From contig QUOL01000001.1 in the NCBI GenBank assembly GCA_009761415.1, forward strand, positions 3,162,001 to 3,226,000: a DNA stretch of 64,000 nt. The letters are read 5' to 3'. This document shows, piece by piece, positions 22,895 to 34,377 of the stretch (positions within the stretch are counted from its first letter, which is position 1; each line of letters opens with the position of its first letter). The position numbers and the translations under genes were made by a program. The notes under the pieces were generated by a model that was not told the DNA's origin, ran no database searches, and saw only the letters and a list, made by a program, of their open reading frames with translations. Source of the DNA: Sarcomyxa edulis (Eukaryota > Basidiomycota > Agaricomycetes > Agaricales > Mycenaceae).

Positions 22895-24811
22895 CTTAAC
22901 ATCGACAAAACACATTATAAAATACCTGTTCGAGAGCATTTAAATTAATTTCACTGACCTGGACCGTCTGAGCCAGGAGGAGGCAGCACAAACGTAGGCG
23001 CACCCGAACTTGGTGTGGCGCTAGCTGCGGGAGAGGACGTAACGGCGACGGTCGTTGTAATTGCCACTGATGTAGTTGCTATCGACGTCGTCGTGGCAGA
23101 AGCAGGATTTGCAGCTGGAGAAGAATCACCAACAATCCAAGTCTGCTCAGGACTGAAATTTGGAGGTGAACAAGGGGCGTTACTGAGGAAACCGTCGGCA
23201 TTGAGGGTCAGGCACGAGTTTCCGTCACCAACGCCATTGTTGACTGCATTATTGGCAATGGGGAACCCAATACCTCCACTGAGACTCTGAGTGGCATTGA
23301 AGAAGAACTGTTGCTGGTCAGTGGTCTCGCCGTCACCTGCAGCGCGACCTCCTGTATATCGTTCGTCTAATTTAGGATACGAAAATGTACGCGACTGTTT
23401 GGACTTACCGCAAGCGAAAAGGCCCGGGCGAGTACGGTCATTGATATTGCCTCGACCATCTACACAGGTGAACTGCTGGCTGGATACAATGAGCGTACGG
23501 CTACCATCGGGAACGTTGTTGTGCTCGCCCTATGGGATAACGAGTTCAGACTACATCCTTATGCTGTCGGGAAGAATCTTACCTTGGTGATCAGGTCGAA
23601 TTTTTGACCGTCGATAGTGTCATCGCAAGTCTTCAAAGCGATGGGAACTAGATTAAACCGGAAGTCGCCAGCACGGAAATCCGAAACATCAAAACAAGTG
23701 TTTGGAGACGCTGCATTTCTTATTTGAGCGCCAGTAGCAGCACGAGTAGCAGTCCCATCGAAGCTAGGGCCTTAAGAGCACATATGAGCGTTCAAGTGCA
23801 TATCTATACCGAAATAACCCACCTGGACCATCTGAACCGGGGGGCGGGAGAACAAATGTCTCCGGAGAGCTTGCCGTGGCACTCGCAGCAGGGGCAGATG
23901 TGGCGTCCACTGACGTAGCTACTGCCACTATGCCGGTCGCCGAGGAAGTGGACAAGCTAGATGCAGAAGGTGGGGTTGGAGCTGAGGAAGCATCACCAAC
24001 AATCCAGGTTTGCTCAGGACTGAAATTGGGAGGAGAACATGGCCCATTGCTGAGGAAACCGTCTGTGTTGAGAGTGAGACACGAATTTCCATCCCCAAGT
24101 CCATTGTTAACTGCATTATTAGCAATGGGGAATCCAATTCCCCCGGTCAGGCTTTGCGTCGAATTGAAGAAGAATTGCTGTTGATCGGTGGTCTGTCCAT
24201 CACCTGCAGCGCGTCCTCCTGTATATTGTACGCTCGTTCAAATGAACGCGTTAAGACGGAATCAATAAACCTTACCACATGCGAAGAGACCTGGTCGGGA
24301 ACGGTCGTTGATATTGCCTCGGCCATCTACACATGTGAATTGCTGACTGGATACAATGAGTGTGCGACTACCATCAGGCACATTGTTGTGTGCGCCCTAG
24401 GAAATGATTCGTTTGATCTGCAAGTATGTTTCGAGGCATCCAATCTCACCTTGGTGATCAAATCGAATTTTTGACCGTCAACAGTAGAGTCACAAGCCTT
24501 CAAAGCAATCGGCACCAAATTGAACCTGAAATCACCAGCACGGAAGTCCGAAACGTCGAAACAGACATCTGGAGACGCTGCGTTTCTGATCTGGGCGCTA
24601 CTAGCAGCACGGGTCGCGGTAGCATCGAATGTAGGACCTATAACATACGCTTTAGGTTCGCACCAAATGACCAAAGACTATCAAATGACTCACCGGGACC
24701 GTCTGGTCCGGGAGGTGGGAGAACAAATGTATCTGGGACATCACGCGGCACCGGTGCAGCCAGAGCGGTCAATACGAAAGGAGCGAGGTAAAGGAACGAC
24801 GTGAGGACCAT
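22252..24811 (-). CDS. Secreted protein with three tandem six-Cys trefoil-like modules
   Basis: Paralogue of the gene at 5282-7007 with one extra module. Ten exons (24811-24694, 24637-24450, 24396-24276, 24218-23823, 23770-23583, 23529-23409, 23351-22959, 22894-22716, 22659-22539, 22478-22252) join in frame to 683 residues. A signal peptide (MVLTSFLYLAPFVLTALAAP) precedes three modules, each introduced by a copy of TFVLPPPG.DGPG; Ala/Ser/Thr-rich linkers of about 40-50 residues separate them and are likely O-glycosylated. Every module carries the three Cys pairs and the Q-x-aromatic endings (QKFDLI, QQFFF, EQTW or EQIW). Exon lengths repeat exactly (188, 121 nt), except that the first exon of module 3 is 179 nt, lacking three codons before the first Cys. 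The protein ends right after the last EQIWTVV. Function is unknown; extracellular sugar binding is inferred from the trefoil-like pattern. Confidence 0.86.
23129..23770 (-). repeat. Module 2 of the three-module secreted gene
   Basis: Cassette of exons 23770-23583, 23529-23409 and the first part of 23351-22959. By eye it is very close to module 1 in both protein and exon structure, suggesting duplication of the whole genomic cassette including introns. Confidence 0.82.
23997..24637 (-). repeat. Module 1 of the three-module secreted gene
   Basis: Cassette of exons 24637-24450, 24396-24276 and the first part of 24218-23823, bounded by phase-1 introns. It ends at EQTWIVGD, after which the Ser/Thr linker begins. 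Confidence 0.82.
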
Positions 24812-26358
24812 GATGAAAAGTGACTGTAAACCTGAAGAACGACTCGGGTCAGCGTGATGAGTAAATCAGCGTTGTTGTAGAGCTCTAGAAGATCGTGAAA
24901 AAGTCCCTCGTCAAGAGGTCGAAACGTGAAAGATGATGTTCCATCTCGACTTCCTCCTCCTTTTAAGGACCTGAAGGCCTGAAGGATGAAATGACGAATA
25001 CACATCAAAATCTGGAAACCAAGAGGAAACTCGAACGTCGTTTCTTTGATTGATCCCTCCCTAGAAAGGGTTCCAGATTAACAACGAGTCCTCTGGCGAC
25101 GTGTCAGATATCGCATCACGGCTTGATAGGCCTAGTAAACTGGACCCTCAGAGACGATATTAGTCATATTCACCCATAGATTTCTATGCTCTCGTTGATC
25201 CTTTATACTAGCATCAATGAGATGCTGGAAGAGCCGCCATAACAACAAGACGTCGAAGAAACGTTCGGATCGCGTCAAGTCTGGATAGGTTCTTGAGGGG
25301 GGACGGGGTCGATGGGTCTAAGTCAGATCAGGCACACATTACATAATCACTCCATAACAGGATATTGTCCCGTCTCGGCCGGTTGTAGCCCCAAATATAG
25401 CGATATTGTCGGTGATCCGAAACCTCTATATGGTAAGAGCTCCAGGCATCTTCGCAATCCCTGATTTTTGGGGAGGCCAGAGGGCTTTTCCCAATCTGAA
25501 AAAATTAGAGGAGAGCGATAAAAGTACATATACCACTGTGAGATTATTATAGAGAAATAAAAAGACTTAAAGTAGTTTTCGGAAGCACTACAAGCCTGGG
25601 GCACACCATTTATTCAATAATTTGTGTCATTTCAAGCAACATGGAGGCAGGAAAAAAATAACATCCAATTTCGGGTACCCGTATCTATTTTATGAAGCCC
25701 TAAAATCTACCTCAAGGTCGCTATATACTTCAGAGATATTCAGGCAAGGTATGAAGGAACAGATTGAGGAACTTCCTTATTCGGATTCACGTGACCGTTT
25801 CTAAGCGAGTTAGACCCATCGACCAGTCCCTCTTCTTGAGGTTCAAGTCAAAAGTTAGTCCGCTTGATGACGTAAGTACTGTACTTCAAAAGGCACTCGT
25901 CGTCAACGCGTCTTGAGATCGATCAAGACTAGCCAAAGTCCCAACACAGCTCTGCGATGAGATCAAATAGGTCATGGTCTAAGAGAACAAAGTGCCATGA
26001 ATTTTCCGTATGTTGCTGCCTGTTGCTGCTAATATCTCTCTACATCTATATACCTACATGTGCACCTCAGGCTTGATGATGGTCCATCATCGATAGCGTG
26101 CTCGCAGATACAACGGCTGCAATGGACCCTTGTGTCCATAGCTGCAATGACAGTTATGATCTACTCACAGCTCTACGGGAGCACTTACAAGTAAGGGCGT
26201 TATGTAGATTCTCAAACACGTAGATCGCTGCCCGTTTCGTGCAAGATCTCTGGTATCTCACTACCGTTTCTGAGAGCTACATAGAGGCTAATTAGCACGA
26301 TAATTAAATACCTACCACCAGAAGGAAGGAGAAACAAAAGCCAGATAGCCGGCTATCG
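24812..26358. other. 1.5 kb without a recognisable gene
   Basis: Upstream of the three-module gene and downstream of Rvs167. There is a TATA-like CTTAAAAGGA on the minus strand about 150 bases before the secreted gene's ATG (near 24960). I see only short frames (25347-25604, 25622-25804) with no domain. The right end is the Rvs167 3' untranslated region. Confidence 0.4.
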
Positions 26359-28307
26359 TCAAGTGTCTTGCACATAATTGCCTGTGTAATTCATCAAGAC
26401 GTCAGCCGATATTCGAGCACAAGCAATACCATGCACACGTACCGGGAAACACCCCTTGATGCCCGTTCAACCGACCCGTCCACCAATCCTCAGCACTCGC
26501 AGTCCGCTCCACTATCTCTATTCGATCTCCAGTGTTGAAAGAGAGATCCCCATCCGCCTGACAGATAAATAACGCGTTAGCGGGTGTGACGAAGATATGT
26601 CGCGAAGAACTGACCTGTGCGACGAAATCATACAACGCGACGACGTATTGCACCGGTGGAGCTACCTTTGGCTTGGGCTTCAACGGAGGAGGAGGAGGAG
26701 GCGCCCTCTTGGCTGCGGCAGCTGCTACTCCTGCAGCTCCTGCAGCTCCTAGTCCGCCCGCGGAATATGGAGGGGGTGGCGGTAAATGTGCTGCAGCGCC
26801 AGGAGGTGGTGGTGGAGCCTTTTTGAAAGAGGCAATGGGAGAGGGAGCATGAGGTGGAGGTGGAGAACGTCCTGCTACTCCTCCGCCACCACTGGACGAG
26901 GAAGCAACTGAAGTCGCGCGAGTGACACTTCCACCCCCATTTAATCGATTCTGCTGTACAAGTTTGGCTATCAAGTTGATGTGAGTAGATGTCGTATCAG
27001 TCCAAAAATGGAGATGATACGTACAGACAGATATGATCCTCTTTGTTATATTCAAGCTCTCAATTACGCTCCATGCATCCGTTCGTTTTGACTCATAAGT
27101 CTCAGCAATCTGTGCCCCAGGAATGTTGGAGATGTCAAATTTGGCTGCCTCTGCGAAACTGTTTAGTTTCTCCAGTAATATGTAGAAGATGTTGAGTCTG
27201 GGTTGAGTCTTTGTGTTAGCCAGTTTCAATGCAACTCGAGAGTGCCCACAATGGTGGATGACAGAAGCACTGGTTGATGAAGTACGCACTGCATATAGAA
27301 GAAGGAGTGAAACAGCGGGTCGATGAATTGAGTGGAGAGTGTCATGAACCGAGGTAGATCAGTTTTGAGAGCGTTGTTTATGAAATCGTATTCGTTTGTC
27401 GCGAGTTCGAAATCTTGCTCCAGCTATGTGGTTTACTACATTGAGATGATGTCAATCAACAGAGGGATATAACTCCGTACCTTGAACAAGTTCTTCTCGT
27501 CACTAAGTGATTTTTCCTTCTTGTCGCGAAGCTTCGTCAAGGAATTATTAAAGCGATCGTAATCTGTTAACTATGAATATGACGTCAGGCCTCAGGACAT
27601 CAAGAACCGTCTAAAGTACATACTTTATGTTCTCGTTTGGTGATGGTCTTCCGAATGACTTTCAGAACGCCTTGGAAATCCTTGAGAGGACCACTGATCC
27701 TGCTTTCGATGAGTTCCAATTCAGGACCCACGGACGCACGAAGTTCTTCCATCGCCTCTTCGTATTTGTCGACGTTCTTGATGGTGTGTGAAGCATCAGG
27801 ATTCTTCCCGATTAAATCATATTCTCCTGCAATCGGGCGGAATAGCGTGGCGAAATGGGTAGCAAAACCGGCGCCAGATGTGAATAGAGCTGAGTTGCGG
27901 AATTACAGGAGCAGTTAGGCCAGAAGGCAATTTGGGAGGAAACGCGTCAGTCGCCGATGAAATTCTGAGATGGCATATGGGCGTACAGTTCACGGCATTG
28001 TTGAAGGCTTTGGTATCTTTCAATAAGCTCTCCGTAGCCTTCTCCATTGACGCAAAGTGATGTTGGTAATCATCGAACTCTGGATCGGTAGATTCTGTTC
28101 AACCAAGACCAAGGTTCGTCGCACAACGGAAAGAGGTTACAGTTCAGTTGATGATCATAAATTACAGCCAAGATTCCTCACTCTTCGACATTCCGACCTT
28201 GGTCGTGACCAAGTGCGGCGTCCTGAAGGAGATATCATATTAATGAGACAGCACTCCACGATATGGCAATATATTCACCGTTTAATCGCCTTTGCAAAGC
28301 CCTTCAT
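26359..28307 (-). CDS. RVS167: BAR-SH3 endocytosis protein Rvs167 (amphiphysin family)
   Basis: Rvs167 bends the plasma membrane and drives scission of endocytic vesicles at actin patches, as a heterodimer with Rvs161. The start MKGFAKAIKR at 28307 is followed by an intron and then TPHLVTTKVGMSKSEES, typical of the family. The BAR domain begins with STDPEFDDYQHHFASMEKATESLLKDTKAFNNAV and runs through several exons to about 27000. A low-complexity Pro/Ala/Gly linker (about 26880-26660) with SPPPPHAP and APPPPPPLKPKPK motifs follows, then one C-terminal SH3 domain: YVVALYDFVAQ, intron, ADGDLSFNTGDRIEIVERT, EDWWTGRLNGHQGVFPGNYV. The final exon was found by splicing at about 26449/26386, which converts a non-family tail into the canonical GNYVQDT ending at 26359. 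Confidence 0.92.
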
Positions 28308-28518
28308 GACGACTTGCTATCTATCCAGAGAGAATGGGGGGAATGAGGAGATGAAAGTGCCAGTGAATCGCAGCTGGCGCCGGCCGAGAGGCGGGCGGTG
28401 ATTCTGATTTAGAGGTTTCCCACGATACTTTAGTCTCGTCAAATTGGCACCTTCCCTCATAATTATAACCAACTCATAACCTCGTAAAACTTGTGACCCG
28501 CGCATTCCGAGTCCTATG

Positions 28519-30066
28519 CTAATCCTTGGAAACACGCATACAGTTCGCTTGCATACTAATAGGCGATCCCATCCACTGATCTCTGGATATCACTTCGACA
28601 ATCCCTCGCTTCCGCAAACTGGAGAACTGGTCCCACAGCTTTTTGAGCTCTTTTCGGGGCTCACCCAGATTCTTGTCGACGTGTAACACAATGGCTACCC
28701 TCTTGAGCTCACCGAGCTCGCTTCGGGAGAACAAGACATCGAGATCTTTCCAATCCGTCCAGTCCAACCCCTCAGACAGAGCGCCGTGCGGCGTTGCTTC
28801 AATGCTACCACTGACTTCGATCTCGATGCTCTCCAACGGTATTGAAGACCTGACCTCGGAAAACAAGGATTTTATCCACGGCAGTGGACTGAATGTTTCC
28901 GATCGAGTAACGTCCGAGAGACGAAGAGATCGGAGATTTGGCGCGTTGCAGAGATTGATAGCGCCAACGGAGTCATCGATACCGTTCAACGGATACGGCC
29001 CTCTCAGCTCAAGGTGCTCAAGTGACGCGCCTGCTCCCTCAACTAGCCTCCCTGCCTCTAGATAATCCATCGTCTCCAGTATGTGCAGGCTACGAATGGA
29101 AGTCATGTCGACAGGACAACGGGCGTCTGCCAGCCATCTTGAGACCAAGGCTATCTTTGGAATCGATAAATGGAGAGTCTCTAGCTGAATCTGTCTGCAG
29201 GCTTCGTCGTACGAAATGCCCGCGTTCCCGAACTTGACTCCAGAGAGCTTGACATGACGCAAACCAGGGGGACTGCTGATAAATGGGACAATATCCGAAA
29301 ATGCAGGGAATTGGCCGCCTTCTATATTTATCTGTCTGAGCGAGGGGGACGATTGCAGTAGGTTTCGGACCGATTCTATGAAAGTGTTGGAAACACATTT
29401 CCATTGATCGAATCCCAACGTGAAACTCTTCAGATTAGGAAAAGCACCGACGGGGAAGCCGACCTCTTCGTAGCCTTCTCCGAGCCATTGATAGTCGCCG
29501 CCTCGTCGTTCGAGCACCAGCTCCTCCACGTACCTTCCCAAATCGGGAGAGCTCTGTAGGACCTGGAAGATACGCTGAAGTCTCATATTTTCGACGGCGT
29601 ATCCGATGGACATATCGATCTCTATGCGTCCGAACATATGAAAACGACTTGACGGCAGCCAGGACCTGCAGACGAGCGCACAAGTCTCTAGGCTGCTGAT
29701 ATCGTTGTGGAGATGATCAATGATATAGTCGACAAGTTCACATGGAATGGTGCGGTGGCGGGTGATCTCCAGGACTCCAGCTTCCTCTGAATACCTCTCG
29801 CACGCAGTACCGTTGAAGGTATCTCTGGCCCTCTCCATCTCTTCTTTGATGACCATTTCGCCACCAGAAAAATCAGCCTGGTAGACATCCTTGTCCCCTC
29901 TCCCCAACAGGAAATCACGAGCGTAGTGCCAGACATCTGAAACGACCCGGTGGCACTGTGAAGGTGGCGTGTGGCACGTAGGATGATGAGGTCCTGGAGA
30001 AGGCGAATTCAAAGCATTTACGACTTGTAGCATACGCATATTGTAACAGTAGAATGCTACGCGCAA
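28519..30066 (-). CDS. F-box protein (515 aa)
   Basis: Single-exon gene. An F-box-like motif lies at about residues 106-150 (RTIPCELVDYIIDHL followed by ETCALVCRSWLPSSRFHMF), the usual start of basidiomycete F-box proteins. After it comes a region with leucine-rich-repeat character (LETLHLSIPKIAL, LEHLELRGPYPL, LRSLRLSDV). Such proteins are presumed substrate adaptors of SCF ubiquitin ligases; the substrate is not predictable. The first ATG (30066) gives a 100-residue N-terminal extension of low similarity to the family; a start at the internal MVIKEEMERARDTFNG is an alternative. It follows the Rvs167 gene with about 210 bases between its stop and the Rvs167 start. Confidence 0.8.
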   Translation of the reverse strand: MRVAFYCYNMRMLQVVNALNSPSPGPHHPTCHTPPSQCHRVVSDVWHYARDFLLGRGDKDVYQADFSGGEMVIKEEMERARDTFNGTACERYSEEAGVLEITRHRTIPCELVDYIIDHLHNDISSLETCALVCRSWLPSSRFHMFGRIEIDMSIGYAVENMRLQRIFQVLQSSPDLGRYVEELVLERRGGDYQWLGEGYEEVGFPVGAFPNLKSFTLGFDQWKCVSNTFIESVRNLLQSSPSLRQINIEGGQFPAFSDIVPFISSPPGLRHVKLSGVKFGNAGISYDEACRQIQLETLHLSIPKIALVSRWLADARCPVDMTSIRSLHILETMDYLEAGRLVEGAGASLEHLELRGPYPLNGIDDSVGAINLCNAPNLRSLRLSDVTRSETFSPLPWIKSLFSEVRSSIPLESIEIEVSGSIEATPHGALSEGLDWTDWKDLDVLFSRSELGELKRVAIVLHVDKNLGEPRKELKKLWDQFSSLRKRGIVEVISRDQWMGSPISMQANCMRVSKD

Positions 30067-30441
30067 AACTGGGGGTTGTGAATGGAGAGTGGTCTCAAAT
30101 GCGATGCTTTTGACCCGTCAGGCTGACGCCCTGAGACAGCCTCCATGCGGAAAACCACCCACAAGCTCTTAGCAAACTTATCTCCGTCAAGCTCGCGTCA
30201 CCCTCGCGTCAGGCACGTGAGAGCAATTTTTTAGGATATCATCGTTGCATTGGACGTTGGTGTGAACTCAAAACACATGCCGGTCGGACAAAATTTGAAG
30301 ACCTTCAGGTACGAGCGCAATAGGTTTAAAATTATCAGGTATACGGCTAGAATTGCATCACGAATTTCCTCAACAGTTCCGGTAAGTACCTCGCCGACTC
30401 ACAAGCCACAGTAACGCACTAGAGCATCTGCTCAAGGGAGT
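30067..30441. other. Intergenic region between F-box gene and GET3
   Basis: About 375 bases upstream of the F-box gene and downstream of GET3. It probably contains the F-box promoter and the GET3 3' end. No gene seen. Confidence 0.4.
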
Positions 30442-31894
30442 TTAATCTAATTGTGGAACATACGGTTCTACCAACATTTTACTGAATTCCTTAAGCTTTT
30501 CAGGACCTCGGACCTCTTCCGTGAGGAGGGGCAGCTGGACGATATGGAAGAATTCGTCGTACAGTTCGTGAGCTTCAGCGAGGTACTTCTGCTGCATCTT
30601 TTGACGGACGCGACAGTGATCGCAATTTGTGGCTGTATAATTTGCTTAGACAAGAATATTATGTACTTGAAGGGGAAAATACTGACATTTCTTGGGGAAC
30701 AGAAGTTGGTTGACAACGATGTTGTGCGTATCGATTTCATAATTAGTGAGTTCTTGGACGAGTCGCTCGGTTTCGTATAGGGAAAGGAACTCAGAAATGC
30801 AGACACAGATGAAGGTTGTCTTTTCCTATAACAAGTCAAGAAGACAACGGATCAGTTGTAAATTCACAAAAAGAAGGGGAGAATCGATATCTGAACAGTA
30901 ACGTACGGGGTCCTTGAATTGAGTGTTAACTTCAGTTATAACAGCACGCATAGAATCCAGTTTAGCGAACATGTCTTCTTGGGATCCGGCTTCACCGCCC
31001 ATCATGCTAGACATCTACGGGCATTGTAAGAATGGCTGCATGATGATGATGGTGAGGATTCCATTCAAAGCTTACCTGACTGATCATAGGACCGAACCGT
31101 GACCCAAGCGAACTCAACTTCCCCAGTGCCTTCTCGAGGACGGTGGGGAAAGAGAGGAAACGAAGAGTATGACCTGTCGGTGCGGTGTCGAACACGATCA
31201 CAGAGTATTCCATCGACTTGACGTGTCTGAAAGAGGTCTAAGATCAATAGGCAAATGCAAATGGTATAGTTGAAGCTGACTTCATGATTTCCGCAAAGCT
31301 CATAGCTTCATCGACACCTGGAATGGCGAACGCAAGGTCCTGCATCATCGAACCCATCATACCATTCGAATCAGCTGTGGCGTCGGGATCAATACGCTTC
31401 TCCGTATACTTTCTGGGTGTAGAGACGTACATTGTTCGACCATCTCTTGTATTGAACTTGTAGGATCGATTTCCATAGCGAATAGATTATCGAAGCCATT
31501 AACTTTGGTCGCATCTTTCGAGAATTTCTGGCCAAAAGCATCTGACAGATTGTGGGCAGGATCGGTGGACTATCAAGAAGTAGATAAGAATATTAGAGTT
31601 GAACGATAAATCGATGCATGACGACTCACGATGAGGAGAACGGATTTGCGGCATTGCGCAAGCTGGATAGCTAATGAACACGATGTTGTAGTCTTGCCTG
31701 GTATGTGTATAAGGATTCGTTTCGGTAACAGCACATGCAAACAACTTGCCTACACCACCCTTCCCACCTGCACATCAAGATATAAGCAGATAGCAAGCAA
31801 GATAGCATGAGGAGGACATGCCACAAAAGATCCATTTCAGAGATGTCTGGTCCAAAACATTCTGGAGAGTGGGAGGGAGAAGTTCTGACTCCAT
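30442..31894 (-). CDS. GET3: ATPase GET3 (tail-anchored protein insertion)
   Basis: Get3 is the cytosolic ATPase that carries tail-anchored membrane proteins to the Get1/2 receptor at the ER. The first exon (31894-31822) begins [16 protein letters not shown]. The P-loop (KGGVGKTTTS) is spread over three exons, including an 18-nt exon (31767-31750); both flanking introns appear to use GC donors. Later conserved parts are [13 protein letters not shown], the [13 protein letters not shown] switch II region, the helical methionine-rich client-binding segment with [16 protein letters not shown], the zinc-binding CDHC that holds the dimer (about 30620), and the C-terminal [19 protein letters not shown]. 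All motifs needed for activity are present. It is transcribed divergently from SRP68, with 211 bases between the ATGs. Confidence 0.94.
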
Positions 31895-32105
31895 TTCAAT
31901 GACAAGTTGTTCAGAAATCAAGAGTACGAAACTTGAGGAGAATTGGATGTGCAGAAGTAGATACGACGCGAAGTGCAAGTGGGGAAGTTGTGATCGAGGT
32001 CGACGAAGCGGGACGTGTCATTTGTCTTTCACATTCCACAACCTACTATCATCATCTGGAAATTTCACCGTCTTTTTCACTATCTAGCAGGATAAACACG
32101 AATAC
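31895..32105. promoter_or_regulatory. Short bidirectional promoter region GET3 / SRP68
   Basis: Only 211 bases separate the start codons of GET3 (minus) and SRP68 (plus), so their promoters must overlap or be shared. I see no TATA box in a suitable place, which fits housekeeping genes. Confidence 0.6.
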
Positions 32106-34268
32106 ATGGCCGAAGCAGGAAAGCCCGTGATCTTCAGAGGTTCGTATGATGCGTATCCATGTCTGAACGATGAACTGAGACGTAAACTTTAGCATTGCAG
32201 CTGGCTAACGAGCAACGCAACGCGTATGGACTACGGTATAATGATTTTACTCGATACCGGTGCGTGAAGCCTTCATATGCATTCAATATAGTTTCGCTCA
32301 TTATCTCGAATATAGGAAGCATTGTGCTAACAGGACGCATCGTCTCCGATCAACTCTCAAAATGACCCATGGTAAAGGTAAGGAGTTCAAGAAACTACCG
32401 GTGATAAAAGCAGAGAATCTGAAGGACGGCCAGTGAGTTCTTTGACTTCCTCAGACTGTAGGTTGATTCTTATCTCTTCTATGAAGCTTGCAGCTCCTCC
32501 TCCTTGAAGCCGAACGAGCATGGTCCTATTCCCAAGAACTGATAGCTCTATCGTTACAACCAGCCAACGAAGTCAGAGCTAGTTCCCTAAGGCATAGCGC
32601 TACAGGTCGATTCCGCCGTTCTGTTCACTGGTCGACACAGCTTCTGTCACACTGCCAGACCCTCTTTGCGGCCTCTCGTCTCTCTGCAGAAAATCTTCTC
32701 CAAGTTACGATATATACTTTGATTCTCAATGGCCGATTTCTTCGATATCGCGACGAATTCGACGACGCTTTGTTGCAGCTGAGCGTTGCCAGAAGCCTTT
32801 TAGATGAACTGGCGGGAGCAGCATTGACAAGCCGAGACCAAGCGTTGGCCGTCTTGTTCTCAGATGAAATTGGTCCAGAAATCAGATACTGTGCTCACGA
32901 ATTAGGTCGCGCAAAGGCTTATGATATCGACGGCATAGTCGGCGAACTTTCTTCGAATCATAGGAATGAGATTGTGGAAGGTTGCGATGCTCTTGTTGAG
33001 AAGATGAGGAAAGAAGGAGAGGTTGCAGGCAAGGGAGAATTGCGGAAGAAGTTGGCCGACTTGATCTGGGAAGGTCAGCCTGTCCCTGTACGAAACCCAG
33101 AACTGGTAGACGTATTGTTGAAGGTTCAGGAGGCCGAGGCTAGGCTTGACGGTAGAGATAAGGTCAATTCTGGGGAGGGTGCGGCGAAAGGAAAGAAGTT
33201 AGTAGCAGGTGGCTCAAAAAAAGGTGTCGCTGCTTATGATGCTGTTCTTCTGGCGTTGAGCGACGCAGAAGAAGTCTCCCGGAAACTTGCCGAAGCGCAA
33301 CAGGTCCGTCTTCTGCGGTTTTGTTTTTTGACTTTAGAATTCTGATTTGTTACATAGCTGAGTGGTGCAACCCCTGGAAGTTCGACAAGTGGATCCCGCG
33401 ATATTCACTTCGTTAACGCTTACATCGTCTATAAACTACTCTCGCGTCGGATCCAACGAGATCTCCTTCTCGTTTCGACCCTCCTCTCTTCTCAATCTTT
33501 TTCACGCGCATCTCACCATGCCAGTACAAGCACGCATCACGAGCAGGTAGATAGCCGGTTATTCCCTGCCGTCGTCAAGCTATTGGACACGGTCCTGCAG
33601 AGCCTGAACCAAATGAGGGCGCTGAGCATTGTTGACGATAGCCCCGATCTAGCATCGGCCGTAGAAGCCAGACTGTCTTTTACCAAAGCTCGAAGGTCAG
33701 TGACACGTTTATTGAAGGTTGTCCATGTAGAGAATAACATATTTACAGATGCAGCTATCTCGCTCGCTGTTATTCACCCGTGAAAAAATTCGCCGAAGCG
33801 CTCGTCCTCATCCAACATGCTAATATTCACATCCGTGAGACACGCTCCACTATGTCTCTGTTATCCGAATCGGATCCTATCACAACGAACAGCCCCTCAT
33901 ACTTTCCACTCACCAATACCGAAATCGACGAATTGGACAGCGAACTGATAGCCACAGGACTCCGCCTCAAAAACGATTGGTTTGCATACAATGGCGGATC
34001 CACTGATGTGGACAACAAAACATATAAAAAACCTTTGTTCTTCAACATCGCATTGAATTACGTTCAACTAGATATGGATCGACTGAACGAGAGGGCCGGA
34101 AAGACCACAGCTGCAGCGACGACTGCTAGCAAAGTGGAGTCTGCTCCTGAGAAGAAGCAGACGACGAAGGCAGAGATTGAGGAAGTCCGAGCAGCGACAC
34201 CTGTATCCCAGGCTCCTCCTCGTGGAGGTTTGAGCAGTTTATTAGGGGGCTGGTGGGGAAAGAGCTGA
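32106..34268 (+). CDS. SRP68: Signal recognition particle subunit SRP68
   Basis: SRP68 with SRP72 forms the largest dimer of the signal recognition particle and binds the SRP RNA near the S-domain junction. The start MAEAGKPVIFR joins across a phase-1 intron to ALQLANEQRNAYGLRYNDFTRYR, and then to KHCANRTHRLR, the conserved RNA-binding N-terminal segment. The long middle exon is helical TPR-like (LNGRFLRYRDEFDDALLQLSVAR). After the exon ending EAQQ comes a region starting LSGATPGSSTSGSRDIHFVNAYIVYKLLSRRIQRD. The C-terminus contains the SRP72-binding segment (KPLFFNIALNYVQLDMDRL) and ends in a basic tail with GGLSSLLGGWWGKS. No transmembrane or signal segment is present, as expected. Confidence 0.92.
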
Positions 34269-34377
34269 GGAGAAGAGGGCATCTATTACACTGTTATACA
34301 TAACATTATAGCAAATATACAAAACTGTTCCAACGGTGAAAAATAGAGAAGATATGTGCGGATGGTTCGTCGGTAAA

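Noticed and set aside
31768..31821. GT donor three bases upstream as the true GET3 intron 1 donor
   Set aside because: It is in frame but deletes one glycine of the conserved GGKGGVGK; the GC donor keeps it. Not excluded without RNA data.
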